A stretch of 64,000 nt of DNA from Vreelandella olivaria (GCA_004295565.1 AP019416.1:3906001-3970000), one strand, 5' to 3'; shown: positions 22,332 to 32,598, counted from the stretch's first letter. Translations and numbers: made by a program. Notes: generated by a model from the sequence alone, not told the origin.

Positions 22332-23814
22332 TTATTCTTTTGTCGAGGCGGCCAACAAGCGAGAGTTCGAAGTTGGCGCCCATGTATTTAAAGTGCGGAC
22401 GAACCGCCATGGAAACCTGATACCAACCTGGATCACCTTCGACATCAGACACCTGGATAGAAGCTGCGCGCAGCGGGCGGCGGCTTCTGACATCTGCAGG
22501 GGGATTTTCTTGATCAGCCACGTACTGACGAATCCAAGCATTAAGTTCACGCTCAAGATCCTGACGCTCTTTCCATGAACCTATTTGTTCGCGCTGAAGC
22601 ACTTTGACGTAGTGCGCCAAGCGATTAATGATGAACATGTAAGGAAGCTGAGTACCCAGCTTGAAGTTGGTTTCAGCCGCTTTCCCTTCTGCAGTATTTG
22701 GAAAAACCTTGGGCTTTTGAACAGAGTTGGCGGAGAAGAAGGCCGCATTATCACTTCCCTTACGCATGGTCAGTGAAATGAACCCCTCCTCAGCCATTTC
22801 AAATTCACGCCGGTCAGTAATTAATACCTCGGTAGGAATTTTTGCCTGCAGTTGGCCAAATGCTTCGTAGGTATGCACCGGCAAGTTTTCGACTGCACCA
22901 CCACTCTGCGGGCCAATAATATTGGGGCACCAGCGGTACTTGGCAAAGCTGTCCGTAAGACGCTCCGCCAGCAAATAAGAGGTATTACCCCATAAATAAT
23001 GCTCGTGGTTTTCACTAACGTCTTCGCGGTAGTTAAAGCTTTTGATCGGATTTTCTATTGGATCATAGGGCGTCCGCAGCAAGAAGCGCGGGGCCGTTAG
23101 CCCAAGATATCGGGCGTCTTCAGACTCACGAAGGCTACGCCAACGAGCATATTTAGATTCTTCAAAAATAGCCTTGAAATCTTTGATATTCGGCAATTCT
23201 TCAAAGCTTTCAATACCGAAGAAAGAGGGAGCAACTGAAGACATAAAGGGTGCATGCGCCATAGCACCAACCGCTGCCGTATGCTGAAGCAGCTTCATAT
23301 CAGGCGTGGAGGGCGAGAAATCATAGTGGCCAATAATGCCCGCTACCGGCTCTCCGCCAAACTGACCATAGCCTGCGTTATAGACATGATGGTAAAGCCC
23401 GCTCTGGCTAATTTCAGGTGCAAACTCAAAATCTTCCAGCAACTCTTCCTTGGTGGCGTGCAACACATCAAGCTTAATGTTTTCACGGAAATCAGTCCGG
23501 TCAACCAGCAGCTTCAAACCACGCCAAGCCGACTCCAACTGCTGAAAATTCGGCTCATGCAAGACCTCATCTACTTGATGGCTAATCTTCCTATCCAGCT
23601 CAACAATCATATTATCCACAAGTGACTTGTTGACCTTTGGAGCCGCCTCACCATCATTGAGCAGCTCTGCTATAAAAGCCGCCACGCCCTGTTTGGCAAC
23701 ATCGTAACCCTCATCGGCTGGCGCCATACGTGTTTGCGCCATCACTTGATCAAGCAACGAAACATCCTTTTCAGTCTCTGCCGCTGTGCTCGATTGCTTT
23801 GCTGTCTTACTCAT
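22332..23814 (-). CDS. tssC: TssC (VipB) large sheath subunit
   Basis: With TssB this subunit forms the contractile sheath. The gene is essentially complete (about 494 residues) with FIAELLNDGEAAPKVNKSLV, FQQLESAWRGLKLLVDRTDF, GIIGHYDFSPSTPD and LPYMFIINRLAHYVKVLQR. The C-terminal consensus S-L-V-G-R/K-L-D-K-E-stop is recovered at 22332 if one A is removed from the AAAA run at about 22338. As written, the frame reads through for another 23 codons into tssE (to 22261), giving a non-homologous tail. I therefore place the true stop at 22332. Confidence 0.95.
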
Positions 23815-23870
23815 CGCTATGCCTCGAATTCGCTGATTTGAAATAAAAAAACGCTGCTAACACTGGAGAA

Positions 23871-24374
23871 TTACTGATTTTTATCTGCATCCAACAATGC
23901 CAGCTCATTCAGCAACTGCTGGCGAGCTTCGTCATTTTCTAACAGCTTCTGTAGCCGATCACGGAAAGCGGGCACGTTACCCAGCGGCCCCTTCAAAGCG
24001 ACCAGCGCTTCGCGCAACTCAACCAACTTGCGTAACTCGGGCACTTGCTTGGCAACCGCATCAGGAGAGAAATCCTCCAGAGATTTAAAATCAAGATTGA
24101 CAGCGATATCTGAGGGCTCATCACTCTCATCAAGACGATTAGGCACAGCAGTTTGTAGGCTCAACCCCGCCTCGCGCATTACCGACTGAAAGTTGTTCTT
24201 ATCAACAGAAACGGACTGTCGCTCTTCAATGGGAGTCTCTTCCTCACCGCCTTTAAAGTCGCCTACCACCAACAATTTCAATGGCAGTTCAGTATCAGCC
24301 TGCTGATCGCCAGTCGCTGGCACATACTTGATATTGATGCGCTCCTTGGGAGCAACAGTTCCTTGCTTAGCCAT
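23871..24374 (-). CDS. tssB: TssB (VipA) small sheath subunit
   Basis: This is an intact protein of about 167 residues that co-assembles with TssC. It starts at ATG 24374 (MAKQGTVAPKERINIKYVP) with AAGG upstream; a possible upstream start at 24428 would add a non-homologous leader. Landmarks are LPLKLLVVGDFKG, NNFQSVMREAGLSL, VNLDFKSLEDFSPDAVAKQV and LRKLVELREALVALKGPLGN. It is the first gene of the minus-strand T6SS operon and faces hcp across a 645-base AT-rich gap. Confidence 0.96.
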   Translation of the reverse strand: MAKQGTVAPKERINIKYVPATGDQQADTELPLKLLVVGDFKGGEEETPIEERQSVSVDKNNFQSVMREAGLSLQTAVPNRLDESDEPSDIAVNLDFKSLEDFSPDAVAKQVPELRKLVELREALVALKGPLGNVPAFRDRLQKLLENDEARQQLLNELALLDADKNQ

Positions 24375-24536
24375 GATATTTAGCCTTGGAGAGAGAAGTG
24401 TATCAATGTAACCGTGAATAGTTCTCAATCCCGGGAAGGTAACGAATTACATCGTTCGACGCCAACTCCGACTTACGTGAACAAGAGACGCCTATTGGTC
24501 ATAACCCCAAAATCACAAATTCAACTTAATCTCATT

Positions 24537-24552
24537 TGGCGGCTGTTTTGCA
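24537..24552 (+). promoter_or_regulatory. Second sigma-54-like element, weak candidate
   Basis: TGGCGGCTGTTTTGCA fits the -24 GG / -12 GC spacing with TTGCA at -12, but the bases after TGGC differ from consensus. It lies about 470 bases before hcp, which would give a long leader, so it is less likely than the site at 24952. Confidence 0.3.
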
Positions 24553-24604
24553 GAATTTAAGCGGAGATAACATCAATCCTAACTAAAGCTAATGGTCTAA
24601 TTAA

Positions 24605-24630
24605 AATTTGTAAGATATTTCTTACAAATT
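24605..24630. promoter_or_regulatory. Perfect inverted repeat, possible activator (VasH) site
   Basis: AATTTGTAAG and CTTACAAATT form perfect 10-base arms around a 6-base AT spacer. Related half-sites (CTTACA at about 24642, GTAAGA at about 24733) lie nearby. The position, about 330 bases before the hcp sigma-54 site, suits an enhancer for a Fis-type activator such as VasH. Binding is inference only. Confidence 0.45.
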
Positions 24631-24951
24631 CTATCGGCAATCTCTTACATTTTTGACAGAAATAACGTACAAATGATTTTGATAATGCTAATCGTCGTTA
24701 AAAAAACAAGGCATTAAAATGTAATTTTCCAGGTAAGAAAATCACATCCAGCATATTAACTTTACATAAAAAGAACCAAAAACCAGATTTCGTTACTTCC
24801 CTAAGACTTATCAAATTTAACATCAAAAATCAAGCAACCCATTGCCAAGCAAGCAATGAGTTGCCTAGATGAGGCCATAAATTGCCTAATAAAAATTAAT
24901 AGTTTTTCATTAAAAATCATAAGATATTGAAAATAAAAATAAAAAATATAA

Positions 24952-24967
24952 TGGCATATCCATTGCT
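24952..24967 (+). promoter_or_regulatory. Sigma-54 (RpoN) promoter of hcp
   Basis: TGGCATATCCATTGCT matches the RpoN consensus TGGCAC-N5-TTGCW with the invariant GG and GC 10 bases apart. Transcription would begin near 24978, leaving a leader of about 42 bases to the hcp ATG at 25020. The cluster encodes VasH, the sigma-54 activator expected to act here. Confidence 0.7.
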
Positions 24968-25019
24968 TTACTTAGAAGGTCACGTGACAACCCTTAATTT
25001 TTCAGTCAAGGAGCAGACC

Positions 25020-25538
25020 ATGCCAACACCATGTTATATCAGCATCGAAGGCCAAACTCAGGGCAACATCACTTCAGGCGCTTTTACCCCTGACTCCGTA
25101 GGTAATATCTACGTTGAAGGTCATGAAGACCAAATGCTGGTGCAGGAATTCAAGCATGTCGTTACCGTACCCACTGACCCTCAGTCTGGTCAGCCGTCCG
25201 GTCAGCGTGCTCACAAGCCCTTCATCTTCACCGTTGCTTTGAACAAAGCCGTACCGCTGATGTACAACGCACTAGCGTCTGGTGAAATGCTGCCCAATGT
25301 TGAGCTGAAGTGGTACCGCACGTCTGTAGAAGGTAAGCAGGAGCACTTCTTCACCACCACGCTGACCGATGCCACTATCGTTGACATCAACCTGCGTATG
25401 CCTCACGCCCAGGACATCTCCAAGTCTGAATTCACCCAGTTGATGGACGTGTCACTGGCTTACCGTAAAATTGATTGGGAACACACAGTTGCCGGCACCT
25501 CTGGTTCCGACGACTGGCGCGCCCCGATCGAAGGCTAA
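25020..25538 (+). CDS. hcp: Hcp (TssD) tube protein
   Basis: This is an intact 172-residue protein; hexamers stack into the T6SS inner tube and are secreted. The ATG at 25020 has AAGGAG 7 bases upstream; an in-frame ATG at 24927 would overlap the promoter and add a non-homologous leader. Landmarks are MPTPCYISIEGQTQGNIT, KPFIFTVALNKAVPLMYNAL, VELKWYRTSVEGKQEHFFTT and the C-terminal SLAYRKIDWEHTVAGTSGSD. It is monocistronic, with its own sigma-54 promoter and a strong terminator, and is transcribed away from the rest of the cluster. Confidence 0.97.
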   Translation: MPTPCYISIEGQTQGNITSGAFTPDSVGNIYVEGHEDQMLVQEFKHVVTVPTDPQSGQPSGQRAHKPFIFTVALNKAVPLMYNALASGEMLPNVELKWYRTSVEGKQEHFFTTTLTDATIVDINLRMPHAQDISKSEFTQLMDVSLAYRKIDWEHTVAGTSGSDDWRAPIEG

Positions 25539-25588
25539 GCGATTGCTCTTGGCCTAGATCAGGTCTGAAAAACAAGGCCTGAAACAAG

Positions 25589-25618
25589 CGAAGCCCCTTC
25601 CGGTTGGAAGGGGCTTCG
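25589..25618 (+). terminator. Terminator after hcp
   Basis: A perfect 13-base stem (CGAAGCCCCTTCC with GGAAGGGGCTTCG) closes a GGTT loop 50 bases after the hcp stop. A short T-rich stretch follows. It may also serve trpS from the other side. Confidence 0.85.
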
Positions 25619-25680
25619 TCGTTTATACTGCCTTGATACAACGGGCAGGTTGCTATGGGTATTGCGGCCGAGCTCTGGGA

Positions 25681-26702
25681 TTACACAAACCGGCCCAGGC
25701 CAACGGCTGTACGAAGACGATCCATCGTTACTGCAGCCTCTTCCCGTGCCCGCTCGGCGCCTTTTGCAGTACTGCCTCAATATGGGCTGGGTCTTCCATT
25801 AGGGCATTATAGCGTTCACGCGGCGCGCTCAAGTGGGCGTTCAAATACTCAAACACCAGATCCTTAGCCGCGCCCCAACCAATACCGTTCGCGTACTGCT
25901 CACGCAGGCTGGCGGTCTCTTCCGCTGACGCAAAGGCTGAATAGATCTGGTACAGCGTGCAGGTATCAGGATCCTTGGGCTCACCGGGTTCCAGCGAGTT
26001 GGTCTTAATCTTGCGCACCAGCTTTTGCAGCTTCTTCTCGGTCACAAACAGCGGAATGGTATTGTCGTAGCTTTTGGACATTTTACGCCCATCCAAGCCA
26101 TTCAGCAGCTGTACTTTATCGTCTACTACGGCTTCAGGAAGAGTGAAGTGCTGGCCTTTGTACAAATGATTGAAACGTCCAGCGATATCCCGGGCCATCT
26201 CGATATGCTGAATCTGGTCACGCCCGACCGGCACTTTATTGGCGTTAAACATTAAGATGTCGGCCGCCATCAGCACGGGGTAGCCAAACAGCCCCATGGT
26301 GATGCCTTTATCAGGATCCTGGTTTTCCGCCTCCTCATTTTCAGCTACCGCTGCTTTGTAGGCATGGGCTCGATTCATCAGGCCTTTGGCACAAACACAG
26401 GAGAGCATCCAAGTCAGCTCTGGGATTTCTAAAATGTCCGACTGGCGGTAGAAAATCGCATTATCGGTATCTAGCCCTAGCGCAAGCCAAGTCGCGGCAA
26501 TTTCCAGGCGAGACTGCTGCACACGCTTGGGGTCTTGGCACTTGATTAGGGAGTGATAGTCGGCCAGAAAATAGAACGGCTGCACGTTGGGATCCTGGCT
26601 TGCCTCAATGGCGGGCTTGATCGCTCCAACATAGTTGCCCAAATGGGGCGTACCGGTAGTGTTGATACCGGTGAGAACACGGGTTTTGGCGGTCTGGCTC
26701 AT
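25681..26702 (-). CDS. trpS: Tryptophanyl-tRNA synthetase
   Basis: This class I synthetase charges tRNA-Trp. The HIGH-like motif is TGTPHLGNY and the second signature is [10 protein letters not shown]. The sequence [20 protein letters not shown] and the [14 protein letters not shown] segment are typical of bacterial TrpRS. As written the frame ends early at 25728. Adding one A to the AAAA run at about 25757 restores [19 protein letters not shown] and the family's usual end GLGRFV, stopping at 25681. The start is taken as ATG 26702 ([12 protein letters not shown]); an ATG at 26711 is also possible. The length is about 341 residues. It is not functionally linked to the T6SS next door. Confidence 0.95.
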
Positions 26703-26796
26703 GTTTTTCATGACTCTTAGTTTACAGGCTCTTAAGCAAATACCGGTATGATAACGCGCGCTTGGTCGTGTGGCGAATGGGGTTATTGCCAACCAA

Positions 26797-28533
26797 CTAG
26801 CTGCCAATTACCACTGCCCCTTCTTCTGGCATACCGTTTGAGGGGCCTCCAAAGGCATCAACCAGCAATTCATCGTAAACAATGCTGCCACCACCACTAA
26901 CACTCACACTGCGTCCTCTTACACTGCCAAAAAGCCTGAGCCAGAATTAACCGAAACATTGGTATATGGCGCATATACATTGGCAACCACACGATTGCTG
27001 GAGCTGAAATTTACGCCTGTGCCCGAGCCTTTATAGCCTGAAAAAGCGAAAAGGTTGGTTTCCCATTGCTGTTAATAGAGTTAGCAGCGGGCATGTTCAG
27101 CACACTGCCGAAATCAGTCTGACCAGCAACGAAGACTGTCAAACTGCTGTCTGGATCTATAACCAGTCCAGGCCCACCGCCCCCATCGTAAAATCCCCAC
27201 CTACCACTATAACCACATCCCCACCGCTGACTCTTAAGGATGGAGAGCTTGTTAGCCTAAGATTGTTGACTCGGTAGATTGGCGTTTGCTCACCCATAAG
27301 AGTATTAGTTTCAGGTGACGCATGAGTAACCCAACGGTTAACGTTCCAAGTTTTATCAAAGCGTTCAATTTGTTGAGGTGTAAGCCGCCATTCCACATTT
27401 GGATGCGCGCCTACTATCATATCTCCACTTGAAGTGAGCGACGTTTGATAACGCGTCATCTCTTCACTCAGCGAATTACCTGCGAAGTCAGCGGTATCGC
27501 AAGACTGCTCTTCTACCCTATCCATTACCACATTGCGACGTGAGAAAAAGTTAGCTCGGTTAACTTGGTCGATGTGATCAGCAGGAGGATTACGTCTAGT
27601 AATGATGTCCCCACCGGCATAAATACCTTCACCCACACTAGCAGACCAGTTATTTAAACGCACATCACCCATGGCCCTTACGTTGCCATCTACTCGTGCA
27701 CTGCTGCCAAATATGACATCTTCAAAGCTCTCAGCATTACCTCGGACGCGCCCGCCTCCTGCATTTAAAGAGATTGTTTTATTTGCCAGTATGCTGCCAA
27801 ACACTTGAGAGGAGCCATCAAGGGTAACGGAACCAAGCGCTTCTATGCCGCCATGAATCTGTTCGTTTCCACCAAGCACCACGTTGGCGTTATCAGCGGT
27901 TGTGCGTATAAGAGGGATATCGTTATCAGCAAAGCGGCCGGGCTGGCCGTTCCAAGCCCCTTCACTCGAGCGATAGCTGCTGATGGTGGAGCCCCTGCCG
28001 AAGTGACCCCTTCACAGCCGACCACGGGTGATGCAAAGGGATTCTCACTCCCCCCCATTATTGCCATCACTGCCGTTACCGGCACCGCCTTCTTCTGGGT
28101 TATCACTTTCGCTCGATCTTCCGTATGTAGCAATCGTTTCTCGGTCAGCATTATTGTTGGTGCCTTGGTCTCTCGTAATGATAGTGACGGTACTTTTCTC
28201 TTTATCGACACGAATATCAACCGCTTTCTCAAGGTTTTCAAAATTTCTCGCGGTGTTTAAATGGTTTAAAAAGTCACTTTCAAACCCTTGGTAACAATCC
28301 TGAACCTCGTCACACTCTTTATTATAAATATCATCCAATAAACTTAGAGATGAGTAATTTCTAAATTCCGACATCATGCTGTCGGAGTTCATCTGCGCTT
28401 GAACAGAAGCACGATAATTCCCTGCCAGTTGCTCATCAATTAACGCACTCTGCATACCTGAGATACCTAACATCAGTGCGCCGGAGAGCAGCGCCATGAC
28501 AATCACTAACGCAGCGCCTCGCTGTTGTTTCAT
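26797..28533 (-). CDS. pilX: Large PilX-like minor pilin with repetitive beta-rich C-terminus, frameshifted
   Basis: The N-terminus [20 protein letters not shown] followed by [19 protein letters not shown] is a PilX_N-type prepilin segment. After an indel near 28045 the protein goes through [20 protein letters not shown]. It then enters a long region of short Val/Gly/Asn-rich repeats ([56 protein letters not shown]) that look like bactofilin-type or beta-helix rungs. Indels near 27180, 27070 and 26935 hide the last 130 residues, which end EEGAVVIGS at 26797. The reconstructed length is about 579 residues, far longer than the roughly 200-residue PilX of Pseudomonas. It could present an adhesive or surface domain on the pilus tip; that is inference. 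Confidence 0.7.
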
Positions 28534-29012
28534 GAAGTCGTCTCGCGTAATGTTATGGCTTGTTTACGGTCGCTGACCGCAAAATTAATTTTATCGCAGC
28601 TTAAATTATCTTCTTTTCGGCAATCGCCCACCAACAGTGTTAGCTTATAAAGCACTCCATCACTGTTTGCTTCAGTAAGCGTAGGGCAATCTGTCACACT
28701 ATCCACAAGAGCAAGATCTACTACCGGTTGTTTCTTTACCTCATCTTGCAACACACAGTAGTAACGCGTTTGGCCATTTGAAATACGCTGATCGGATCTA
28801 ATTGCATAATCACCGATATTACCTTTCCGCCCCTCTTCAGCTAGTAAATTAACCGCAAAATGAGCGTCTCTTGCTTGCGACTGACCTTATCAATGGTCTG
28901 AAAAGTCTGAAATGTTGTTAAGAAGAGTTGTCCAGCCCCAGAATAATGACCGTACCAATCGCCATTGCCACCATTAGCTCAACAAGCGTAAAGCCTTTTG
29001 CTTGGGTGCCAT
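28530..29012 (-). CDS. pilW: PilW-like minor pilin, frameshifted
   Basis: After one A is restored in the AAAA run near 28993 the start reads MAPKQKGFTLVELMVAMAIG, a type IV prepilin cleavage and N-methylation motif with the conserved Glu. A second missing base, in a GGGG run near 28945, restores GQLFLTTFQTFQTIDKV. The C-terminal half is KGNIGDYAIRSDQRISNGQT and a Cys-containing domain ending TLRETTS. The start overlaps the pilV stop (TAATG) and the stop overlaps the pilX start. At about 160 residues it is short for PilW, so the assignment rests on position between pilV and pilX. Confidence 0.7.
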
Positions 29013-29440
29013 TACTCCCCCCTCCCAAGGTGTGGCAGACGAAATGTATAAGAAAACGTATCTGAAGTGGAATCGTCCGCCCGGTTAACCAAGTCTATCT
29101 CAATGGTAAATTCACAATCAGTCTCAGTCGGCTCAATTCTACCTCCTTGCTCCTTAACATTACGCAGAGGTTTTGAATCGCTATCTGCAAACCAATTGTC
29201 TCTCCAGTTCGCTTCATTTCCATCGATATCGTCGCAGCTATTTACTGTGGGTTTTGCCCACTCCGCCCAAAGCCGTTCCTGAGCATCCACAGCCGCAACA
29301 CTTGCCACCGAACGCTGGTAGCCTGCATTGGCACTCTGCAGCGCTTTAAGCTGCATGGCGGCAACCCCGATCAGGCCAATAGAGAGAACTACCAGTGCGA
29401 TTAGCGCTTCTATTAAGCTAAAGCCACGCTGAGAGTTCAT
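29012..29440 (-). CDS. pilV: PilV type IV pilus minor pilin
   Basis: This is an intact 142-residue protein. It begins [20 protein letters not shown], a short basic leader, G/F cleavage site and Glu5, followed by LIGVAAMQLKALQSANAGYQ. These match the PilV family of priming pilins. A pair of Cys in the globular domain could form a disulfide. It overlaps fimT by 4 bases and pilW by 1 base, so the minor pilins are one operon. Confidence 0.88.
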   Translation of the reverse strand: MNSQRGFSLIEALIALVVLSIGLIGVAAMQLKALQSANAGYQRSVASVAAVDAQERLWAEWAKPTVNSCDDIDGNEANWRDNWFADSDSKPLRNVKEQGGRIEPTETDCEFTIEIDLVNRADDSTSDTFSYTFRLPHLGRGE

Positions 29441-30021
29441 GACTCACCCTCCTTCCTTCGAATGCTGCCCGTTGCACGAATCACCAGCGTTACAGGAGTG
29501 GTTAATGCACTTTCCCCAGTGGTATTTAACGTCATTTCGCAGGGTGAGTCAGGGCAGTTGGACATATCGGCGTCGCCCAAACTTTGAAAGGTGAGGGAGA
29601 ACGCCAGGGTCGGCGAGGTTATATTAGCGGACTGCCCTACTTTTAGTATCTGACTTTCTGCACCGCTTTGTACCACCCAATAGCAACCTCCCGAGTAACG
29701 GTAACGGATGCTCTCTTCACTGTTTTCAATCGAACCTTCCTTGATTTCATTATTTCTACAGGATTCAGGGCGGCGGTTTGAATTGGACACATCAGGTGGT
29801 GAAAAGATTACCGATATATCACTGCGTTGCTTTATCGCCTCGCTACGGGCAAAGCTCAAAACAGAGATCATTTCATTGACGTCGCTAGCTAGCTGCTGAC
29901 GGGCAAGAAAGCCCATAAAAGCAGGAACCGCCATAACAGCGATAATCGTTGCGATCATCAGCGTCACCAGTAGCTCAATCAGGGTAAACCCTCGTTGTCT
30001 CCTTAACTCACCAACAGGCAT
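29437..30021 (-). CDS. fimT: FimT/GspH-type minor pilin
   Basis: This is an intact protein of about 194 residues. The ATG at 30021 is preceded by AAAGG; an upstream GTG would overlap pilE further. The leader [20 protein letters not shown] is processed at G/F. The segment [31 protein letters not shown] is the FimT/GspH signature region. FimT of related bacteria binds DNA during natural transformation, but a DNA-binding role here is not shown by the sequence alone. Confidence 0.85.
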   Translation of the reverse strand: MPVGELRRQRGFTLIELLVTLMIATIIAVMAVPAFMGFLARQQLASDVNEMISVLSFARSEAIKQRSDISVIFSPPDVSNSNRRPESCRNNEIKEGSIENSEESIRYRYSGGCYWVVQSGAESQILKVGQSANITSPTLAFSLTFQSLGDADMSNCPDSPCEMTLNTTGESALTTPVTLVIRATGSIRRKEGES

Positions 30022-30433
30022 TGGGTAACCTTTCGCCACTCGAACTTAGCGTAATATCACCTTCGCAGCCGTCATTTTGATCAGTGCTGGCGGCCAATAA
30101 ATAGCCGTTGCCGCTAATAGTGACCGCAATCGTGTAGTTGTTTTCAGGAGAGGAGTTGTTGATAGAACAATCGCTATAGGTGTAGCTGCGCGTATAACAG
30201 CGCTCCAGCTCGGAAGCGGCCTGCATCAGGCCCGCATGGGCGTCGGTTCGCACTGATTTCTGCACATAGCGGGTATAGCTGGGGTAAGCAAAGGAGGCGA
30301 CGATGCCAATGATCACCAGCACAATCATCAATTCAATGAGGGTAAAGCCGCGCTGGCCATTCAGTAAAGAACGACCGGGAAAAGAATGCGAAACATAGGA
30401 CACGCGGCTCTGCTCCTGTATTAGTTGGCTCAT
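30008..30433 (-). CDS. pilE: PilE-type minor pilin
   Basis: This is an intact 141-residue protein. The prepilin motif [20 protein letters not shown] is followed by [20 protein letters not shown] and a PilE C-terminal domain with Cys pairs and terminal NACW. The leader is unusually long (about 28 residues from ATG 30433), and no internal ATG offers a shorter one. It is the first minor pilin gene after ispH. In Pseudomonas pilE is last in the operon, so the order is rearranged here. Confidence 0.85.
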   Translation of the reverse strand: MSQLIQEQSRVSYVSHSFPGRSLLNGQRGFTLIELMIVLVIIGIVASFAYPSYTRYVQKSVRTDAHAGLMQAASELERCYTRSYTYSDCSINNSSPENNYTIAVTISGNGYLLAASTDQNDGCEGDITLSSSGERLPNACW

Positions 30434-30484
30434 ACCGTTTCAGTATGTCGCAAACTAATACGCATTGCATTACACAGCCTATGC

Positions 30485-31499
30485 TCAACTGCTGGCAATC
30501 ACCTTTTCACGTAACTCCTTTGGCATCGAGAAGGTAATGGTCTCTTCACGGCCCTGTAGCTCTTCGGGTAAGTCTGCGCCCATGGTTTGCAGCTTGGCAA
30601 TCACGCCTTTCACCAACACTTCTGGGGCGCTGGCACCTGCAGTTACCCCCACGCGGGCTACATTTTCAAGCCACTGCGGATCAATCTGGTCAGCATTATC
30701 GATCAAGTGGGCAGGCGTGCCCATTCTTTCCGAAAGCTCTCGCAGCCGGTTGGAGTTAGAGCTATTGGGGCTGCCCACCACCAGCAGTAAATCACTCTGA
30801 GCGGCTAGCTCGCGCACCGCATCTTGGCGGTTCTGCGTGGCGTAGCAAATGTCGTCATTGCGCGATTCCTGGATGTCAGAAAACTTCGCGCAGCGCATCG
30901 ATCACCTTGGCGGTGTCGTCCATCGATAGTGTGGTTTGGGTGACAAAGGCCAGCTTCGAGGGGTCATTTACCTCCAGCTTGGCGACGTCTTTTTCATCCT
31001 CTACCAGGTAGATACGCCCGCCGTGAGAAGTGTCGTAACGCCCCATGGTACCTTCGACTTCCGGGTGGCCTTCATGACCAATGAGAATGCACTCCTGGCC
31101 ACGCTTGGCGTAGCGCAATACTTCCAGGTGCACTTTCGTGACTAGTGGGCAGGTAGCATCGAATACCTTCAACCCACGCCGCTCAGCATCAGCTTGCACC
31201 GCACGAGAGACGCCATGGGCGGAGAAAATCACAATAACGTCGTCCGGCACTTCATCCAGCTCTTCAACAAACACCGCCCCACGGGCACGCAGGGTTTCGA
31301 CCACAAAGCGGTTGTGGACAACCTCGTGGCGCACATAGATAGGCGGGCCAAATACATCCAGCGCGCGATTAACGATATCGATGGCGCGATCTACGCCGGC
31401 ACAGAAACCACGCGGATTAGCCAGTTTGATTTGAATAGGCTGTGCTTGCTGCGCGTTTGCTGACTGCGTACTTGTTGACTGAGTACTGGGTAAATTCAT
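30485..31499 (-). CDS. ispH: IspH, HMBPP reductase of the MEP pathway, one frameshift
   Basis: IspH makes IPP and DMAPP from HMBPP using a 4Fe-4S cluster. The three cluster cysteines are in [24 protein letters not shown] and [12 protein letters not shown]. The substrate loops SAHGVS and [11 protein letters not shown] are present. An indel at about 30890 separates the third motif from the first two. IspH is essential wherever the MEP pathway is the only isoprenoid route, so the break is almost certainly an error. The reconstructed length is about 338 residues. It is preceded by fkpB and followed by the pilin genes, as in Pseudomonas. Confidence 0.95.
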
Positions 31500-31568
31500 A
31501 GTAGTGCCTTGATGCCCGAGGCATCTGCTTAGTAAATTCGATCGCCGCCCACAGATGGTAGGCTGAGC

Positions 31569-32015
31569 TTAGTGAGTGGTCACCGGCTTAACCTCCAACA
31601 CTTCCACCTCAAAGGTGAGCGTGCGACCTGCTAACGGGTGATTGAAGTCCACTTCAATGCGATCACCGTCAATGGTTTTGACCACGCCTGGCAATTCCGT
31701 TCCCGCTTTATCGGCAAACGACATCACCATACCAATTTCTGGCGCTTCATCGCCAAAATCGGCGCGCTTCAGGGTCTGAATATTTTGCGGGTTATGCTGC
31801 CCGAACGCATGCTCTGGGGTTATCTGGAACGTCCCCTCCTGCCCCGCGGCCAACCCTTTAATAGGATGTTCAAAACCAGGCGGCAGGTTACCATCACCAA
31901 ACTCGAAGGTGGCGGGCGCCTTATCTTTGGTGGAGTCCACCAAAGTGCCATCTTCCAGCTTTAAGGTGAAGTGCAGCGTCACTTCCATGCCTTCATCGAT
32001 CTGGTAGTCGCTCAT
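31569..32015 (-). CDS. fkpB: FkpB (SlpA) FKBP-type peptidyl-prolyl isomerase
   Basis: This is an intact protein of about 148 residues. The SlyD/SlpA-type FKBP domain has LHFTLKLEDGTLVDSTKD, GDGNLPPGFEHPIKGLAAGQ and the VDFNHPLAGRTLTFEVEV insert-in-flap boundary. The ATG at 32015 is chosen over an upstream in-frame start at 32027. The lspA-fkpB-ispH order is conserved in gammaproteobacteria. Confidence 0.93.
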   Translation of the reverse strand: MSDYQIDEGMEVTLHFTLKLEDGTLVDSTKDKAPATFEFGDGNLPPGFEHPIKGLAAGQEGTFQITPEHAFGQHNPQNIQTLKRADFGDEAPEIGMVMSFADKAGTELPGVVKTIDGDRIEVDFNHPLAGRTLTFEVEVLEVKPVTTH

Positions 32016-32051
32016 CGCAGTTCTCAATAGTCAGTTGTTCTCAACGTTCGA

Positions 32052-32598
32052 TTAATGGGAAGCGTTGGCTGCTTTTTTGCGCCGCCGCTCACCCATAATG
32101 GATTCCCAGATTAACGCGACCGCGCCCAGGGTAATCGCAATATCTGCCACGTTAAACGCTGGGTAGTACCAACCGGCAACGTGAAACGATAAAAGTCGAC
32201 CACATAGCCATGCACCAGGCGGTCGTAAAGATTTCCCAACGCACCGCCAATAATTAACGGCAGCGCTATCGCCAATAGCTTTTCGTCGTTTTTAATCCGC
32301 GAAAGCCACATCGTCAGCGCCACGCTGGCACCTACGGCAATCAAAGCGAAGAACCAGCGCTGCCAGCCGGGATGCGTGGCCAAAAGCTGAACGCCGCGCC
32401 GGTATTGTGCAACAGAGTCAAATTAAAGAACGGCAGTACCTCTACCGGCTGTGCATACCCCAGTTGGCTACTGGCGATGTACTTGGTGGCAAGATCCAAG
32501 GCTATCACCGCCACTGCCAGCCATAGCCAGCGCAGCGGCCGCTGCATTTTCGGCCGCACGTTTTTATCGGTATCACTAGGCGTGTTGTTATCAAGCAT
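32052..32598 (-). CDS. lspA: LspA, prolipoprotein signal peptidase II, two frameshifts
   Basis: LspA is a four-helix inner-membrane aspartyl protease that removes lipoprotein signal peptides. The ATG at 32598 ([13 protein letters not shown]) overlaps the ileS stop by 8 bases. Landmarks are [25 protein letters not shown], and the catalytic Asp motifs [11 protein letters not shown] and VVDFYRF. Indels near 32375 and 32175 break the frame; the repaired end reads [18 protein letters not shown] and stops at 32052. The length is about 182 residues. Confidence 0.93.

Larger units (their letters stand above)
24375..25019. other. AT-rich divergent regulatory gap between tssB and hcp
   Basis: This gap is 645 bases and much more AT-rich than its neighbours. 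I see no convincing gene in it. It holds the sigma-54-type site in front of hcp, a second weaker sigma-54-like site, a perfect 10-bp-arm palindrome and several half-sites of the same TTGTAAG/CTTACAA type. No sigma-54-type match was found pointing toward tssB, so the main operon may use another promoter. Confidence 0.7.

Noticed and set aside
24927-25019. Upstream ATG giving Hcp a 31-residue leader
   Set aside because: It overlaps the sigma-54 promoter, lacks a ribosome site and adds residues foreign to Hcp; AAGGAG is before the ATG at 25020.
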